A DNA stretch of 9,270 nt from Lachnospiraceae bacterium (GTDB taxonomy: Bacteria > Bacillota > Clostridia > Lachnospirales > Lachnospiraceae): positions 1-9,270 of the forward strand of contig JAFTPY010000316.1 of assembly GCA_017463035.1 (NCBI GenBank), written 5' to 3'. The notes under the pieces are model-generated. The model made no database searches, was not told the origin of the DNA, and saw only the letters and a list, made by a program, of their open reading frames with translations. A program made the position numbers and the translations under genes. Within the stretch, counting starts at the first letter, position 1; each line of letters opens with the position of its first letter. Below are positions 6,660 through 9,270 of this stretch, one piece after another.

Positions 6660-6747
6660 AAAATTTGTCTGCCCCTATTTTACACTATTTTCGGACAAGA
6701 ATAAAGAGGTTTTGAAGAATTTCATAAAAAACTCACAAATTTTTTTC

Positions 6748-6776
6748 TTGAAATTTTGAATGAAATAGTTTATGAT
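6748..6776 (+). promoter_or_regulatory. Promoter of the peptide ABC operon
   Basis: TTGAAA (6748-6753) and TATGAT (6771-6776) are separated by 17 bases, a good sigma-A match. Transcription would start near 6783, giving a leader of about 48 bases. That leader holds a small hairpin, GCGGA (6799-6803) with TCCGC (6810-6814), a few bases ahead of the GGAGGT ribosome site (6819-6824). A CodY-like operator was not evident by eye. Confidence 0.7.
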
Positions 6777-6830
6777 GGTAAAGTAAAAATTTAATAAAGC
6801 GGATAAGAGTCCGCGAACGGAGGTAGTTAC

Positions 6831-8354
6831 ATGAAGAAGAAAGCATTATTTCTTGCACTACTTGTTTCCGTCACCGCACTTTGCGCATGCAACGGCGGCA
6901 GCTCGGGAAAGAAAGGTTCGGAGGATTCGGTTTCCGCGGTAGTAGGAATAACACAGGATTTGGACAGTCTTGACCCTCACAAAGCAGTGGCGGCAGGAAC
7001 CGATGAAGTCTTGTTTAACGTCTTTGAAGGTTTGGTAAAGCCTTCTGCGGACGGAACATTGGTTCCTGCGGTAGCAAAAGACTATACGATTGCCCCGGAT
7101 GGTACGTCGTATACTTTTACCTTGCGCGAGAATGTGAAGTTTCACAACGGCGAGGTAGTTACTGCGGATGATGTGGTTTATTCGGTTAAGCGTTGCGCCG
7201 GTTTACTCGACGACAAGGATCCTGAGGTTGTCGTGGAATCGGCGCTTTCTGTTATTTCTGCCGTGGAAAAGGTGGGAGAGGATACGATTGTGATTTCTCT
7301 TTCCGAGCCGAATACGGAGCTTTTGGGATTTTTGACGTGCTTCATTATCCCGGAGGATTACAAGAATCAGGAAAGTGCACCGGTAGGAACAGGCCCGTAT
7401 AAGTTTGTTTCCTACACCCCTTTGACCAGTTTTGTAGTAGAACGCTTTGATGATTATTACGGAGAACAGCCGTATCTGGAAAAGGTGACCTTTAAGATTT
7501 GTGCAAGCAACGACGCAGCATTTATGGAGCTGATGTCGGGAAGTATCGATATCTTCCCGTATTTGACGGATGAGCAGGCGGCACAGCTGACCGAGGATTA
7601 TAATTTGGAGGTTGGTGCCACCAATGTGGTGCAGGCCATGTTCCTAAACAATGACTTCGGGCCGTTTGCCGATCTTAAGGTTCGTCAGGCCCTTTGCTAT
7701 GCGGTAGATAAGACGGAATTGTTAAATATCGTATCCGGTGGCAGGGGTCATGCAATCGGCAGCAATATGTTCCCGAATTTCGGTGTATATTATAACAAGG
7801 ACCTGGAGAATTTTTACACCTATCAGCCGGCTCTGGCGAAGGAGATGCTTGCCGAAGCGGGCTATGACGAAACTAATCCGCTGACCTTTACGGTAAAGGT
7901 ACCGTCCAACTACGATATTCATGTGGCAACGGCCCAGGTGCTTACGGAGCAGTATAAGAAAATCGGAGTGAAGGCAGAAATTCAGTTAATTGAATGGTCC
8001 GCATGGCTGACGGATGTGTACCGGAACCGGGAGTATGAGGCAACCATCGTCGGTCTGGATTCCGCATTGGCACCGAGTGATGTGGTGAAACGTTATATCT
8101 CCACCGCAAAGAACAATTTTGTGAATTACGAGAACGCAAAATTCGATGAGCTTTTCGCGAAGGCACTGGCAAGCACCGCAGACAGCGAAAAGGTAACGCT
8201 CTATAAGGAACTTCAAAGGATATTAACCGAGGACGCAGCCAGTGTATACTTGCAGGACGGCGCAAAGCTGGTAGCAGTGAACAAGAAATTTACCAATTTC
8301 TTATTCTATCCTGTATATGTTTTAGACTTAGCATCTATTAAGCCGGCCGAGTAA
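6831..8354 (+). CDS. Peptide-type (SBP_bac_5, DppA/OppA-like) ABC substrate-binding lipoprotein
   Basis: The 507-aa protein captures the substrate outside the membrane for the importer whose permease follows. Its signal peptide ends in a lipobox LCAC with Cys20 as the lipidated residue, then a Gly/Ser-rich linker. The mature part carries family-5 landmarks in order: DLDSLDPHKA near residue 45, VKFHNGEVVTADDVVYSVKR (102-121), GTGPYKF (186-192), DLKVRQALCYAVDK (281-294) and the lobe-closing C-terminal region ending near VYLQDGAKL. The length is normal for the family, in contrast to the shortened relative at 3395. GGAGGT six bases before the ATG supports the start. The class covers di- and oligopeptide, nickel and some sugar binders; peptides are the default guess, and the actual substrate cannot be read from sequence. 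First gene of the operon; a 93-base stem-loop separates it from the permease. Confidence 0.95.
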   Translation: MKKKALFLALLVSVTALCACNGGSSGKKGSEDSVSAVVGITQDLDSLDPHKAVAAGTDEVLFNVFEGLVKPSADGTLVPAVAKDYTIAPDGTSYTFTLRENVKFHNGEVVTADDVVYSVKRCAGLLDDKDPEVVVESALSVISAVEKVGEDTIVISLSEPNTELLGFLTCFIIPEDYKNQESAPVGTGPYKFVSYTPLTSFVVERFDDYYGEQPYLEKVTFKICASNDAAFMELMSGSIDIFPYLTDEQAAQLTEDYNLEVGATNVVQAMFLNNDFGPFADLKVRQALCYAVDKTELLNIVSGGRGHAIGSNMFPNFGVYYNKDLENFYTYQPALAKEMLAEAGYDETNPLTFTVKVPSNYDIHVATAQVLTEQYKKIGVKAEIQLIEWSAWLTDVYRNREYEATIVGLDSALAPSDVVKRYISTAKNNFVNYENAKFDELFAKALASTADSEKVTLYKELQRILTEDAASVYLQDGAKLVAVNKKFTNFLFYPVYVLDLASIKPAE

Positions 8355-8355
8355 A

Positions 8356-8448
8356 GGCGCGGTGGCTCGGGTGTGGCGATTCTTACGCTTTTGTTGACAG
8401 ACTGTACGATAGGCAGACTTTCCAAAAGCGTAAGAAGGGCACCGCGCC
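8356..8448 (+). promoter_or_regulatory. Long intercistronic stem-loop between binding protein and permease genes
   Basis: It starts two bases after the stop codon. GGCGCGGTG (8356-8364) pairs perfectly with CACCGCGCC (8440-8448), and inside it a 13-bp perfect stem TTCTTACGCTTTT (8380-8392) pairs with AAAAGCGTAAGAA (8424-8436). A 15-base bulge (8365-8379) faces 3 bases (8437-8439), and the apical loop (8393-8423) is 31 bases with a repeated CAGAC. No U tract follows: the next bases lead straight into AAAGGAGGGG, the permease ribosome site. It is best read as an mRNA 3'-end stabiliser that keeps binding-protein levels above permease levels, as known for maltose and other binding-protein operons. 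A small inserted repeat element is the alternative. Confidence 0.8.
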
Positions 8449-8472
8449 CATAAAAGGAAAGGAGGGGCAGAA

Positions 8473-9270
8473 ATGCGCTACTTTATAAAGAAGACAATTG
8501 CATTATTGGTAACGCTGTTACTGGCGGCATTTCTGACCTTCCTTGCTTTTGAGGTTATTCCGTCGGATGCGGCGGTAGCAAATTTAAGTATTGATGCTAC
8601 GGAGGAGGAGATTCATGCACTCCGTGAGGCAATGGGACTGAATCGTCCCCTTCCGGTTCGTTACGGAAGCTTTCTGTTGGGGGCTTTGACCGGAGATTTC
8701 GGAGAGTCCACCCAGTACGGAATCCCGGTGGCGGAGCTTTTGGCGGCCCGCTTCGGAGTGACAATCAGTCTTGCTCTGCTTTCGTTTGTGCTGATTGTGG
8801 GAATTTCCGTGCCTTTCGGTATTTTTGCGGCACGGACGAAAACAAAAACCGGGGAAGGGTTAGTGGCGTTTCTAACCCAGACCATGATGGCGGTGCCACC
8901 CTTTTTTCTGGGGATGCTGATTACTCTTTTGTTCGGTATCGTGCTCCGGTGGTTTACGCCGGGAGGGTATGTGCCGGCAGGAGAGGATTTCTTCGGATTT
9001 TTAGGGTTTATGATTTTTCCGGCCATTGCGGTGGCGATACCGAAAATCGGTATGTCGGTACGTTTTTTGCAAAGCTCTTTAAAAGAACAGATGGGTGCGG
9101 ACTACGTGAGAACCGCAAAAAGTAAGGGCTGCGGAAAGCGGCGGGTACTATGGTGCCATGTACTGCGAAATGCGTTGGTGCCGGTGGTAACCTTTCTTAC
9201 CATGGTGATGGCGGAAATTTTGGCGGGAAGTATTGTAATTGAACAGGTGTTTAACCTTTCCGGGGTGGGA
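8473..9270 (+). CDS. Peptide-type ABC transporter permease, DppB/OppB/NikB family (partial, runs off the window)
   Basis: The first 266 codons are present and the frame is open at the edge; full family members are about 305-340 aa, so perhaps 40-70 residues are missing. Visible are the N-terminal membrane helix after MRYFIKK, the extracellular segment with LREAMGLNRPLPVRYGSFLL, GDFGEST, and the transmembrane core (about 92-175: VTISLALLSF, VPPFFLGMLI). The cytoplasmic EAA coupling loop DYVRTAKSKGCGKRRVLWCH begins at D210 and is followed by RNALVPVVTF; it docks on the ATPase. AGGAGG (8460-8465) lies seven bases before the ATG. It forms half of the membrane channel with a DppC-type partner expected just downstream, together with DppD/DppF-type ATPases. 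It follows the binding protein gene after 118 bases that hold the stem-loop. Confidence 0.95.
   Translation, partial: MRYFIKKTIALLVTLLLAAFLTFLAFEVIPSDAAVANLSIDATEEEIHALREAMGLNRPLPVRYGSFLLGALTGDFGESTQYGIPVAELLAARFGVTISLALLSFVLIVGISVPFGIFAARTKTKTGEGLVAFLTQTMMAVPPFFLGMLITLLFGIVLRWFTPGGYVPAGEDFFGFLGFMIFPAIAVAIPKIGMSVRFLQSSLKEQMGADYVRTAKSKGCGKRRVLWCHVLRNALVPVVTFLTMVMAEILAGSIVIEQVFNLSGVG

Noticed and set aside
8394..8399. TTGACA in the apical loop of the intercistronic stem-loop as a -35 box for the permease gene
   Set aside because: There is no -10-like hexamer at 16-18 bases (the position holds ACTTTC), so a separate promoter is not supported.
8356..8448. Rho-independent terminator after the binding protein gene
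   Set aside because: The outer stem is followed by CATAAAAGGAAAGG, not a U tract, and it leads directly into the permease ribosome site.
8661..9026. 121-residue minus-strand open frame
   Set aside because: It lies wholly opposite the permease coding sequence, has no start signals, and its Pro/Lys/Ser-rich product is typical of an antisense shadow.

Overview
The window looks like chromosomal DNA from a motile, peptide-using Gram-positive anaerobe of the Clostridia, most likely a Lachnospiraceae relative. The grounds are strong AAAGGAGG-type ribosome sites, sigma-A-like promoters with 17-bp spacers, lipoprotein signal peptides on binding proteins, a membrane-anchored PrsA-like foldase, a Cache-type chemoreceptor and a small acidic single-pass protein of a style common in that family. 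The assignment is inferred from protein and signal style, not from a marker gene. No phage, transposase, CRISPR or RNA gene was seen.

Layout. Bases 3-89 carry the last 28 codons of an unidentified plus-strand gene. Two hairpins (92-127 and 140-165) separate it from a convergent minus-strand gene for an 86-aa acidic membrane protein (209-469). Divergent from that, with a very good promoter at 602-630, is an 843-aa methyl-accepting chemotaxis protein (710-3241) with an unusual 167-residue Lys/Pro-rich cytoplasmic extension. It ends at a strong terminator (3262-3297). Next comes a two-gene unit from its own promoter: a shortened family-5 substrate-binding lipoprotein (3395-4654) and, 13 bases later, an MgtC/SapB-family membrane protein (4668-5360). 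A bidirectional terminator (5412-5441) separates these from a minus-strand, membrane-anchored parvulin-like foldase (5469-6614). Divergent from the foldase is a peptide-type ABC operon: a full-length family-5 binding lipoprotein (6831-8354), a long intercistronic stem-loop (8356-8448), and a DppB/OppB-type permease that runs off the window (from 8473).

How the genes relate. The last two genes form the start of a standard oligopeptide/dipeptide (or nickel-type) importer, and the remaining permease and ATPases are expected downstream. The 93-base stem-loop between them has no U tract, so it is better read as an mRNA-stability or expression-ratio element than as a terminator. The 3395 lipoprotein is an orphan that lacks much of lobe II. 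The chemoreceptor senses an extracellular ligand and would signal to CheA/CheW encoded elsewhere. I see no complete new defence or mobile system. The most unusual items are the PEVK-like repeat extension of the chemoreceptor, the intercistronic stem-loop, the foldase leader in which a hairpin sits between Shine-Dalgarno and start codon, and the shortened orphan binding protein.
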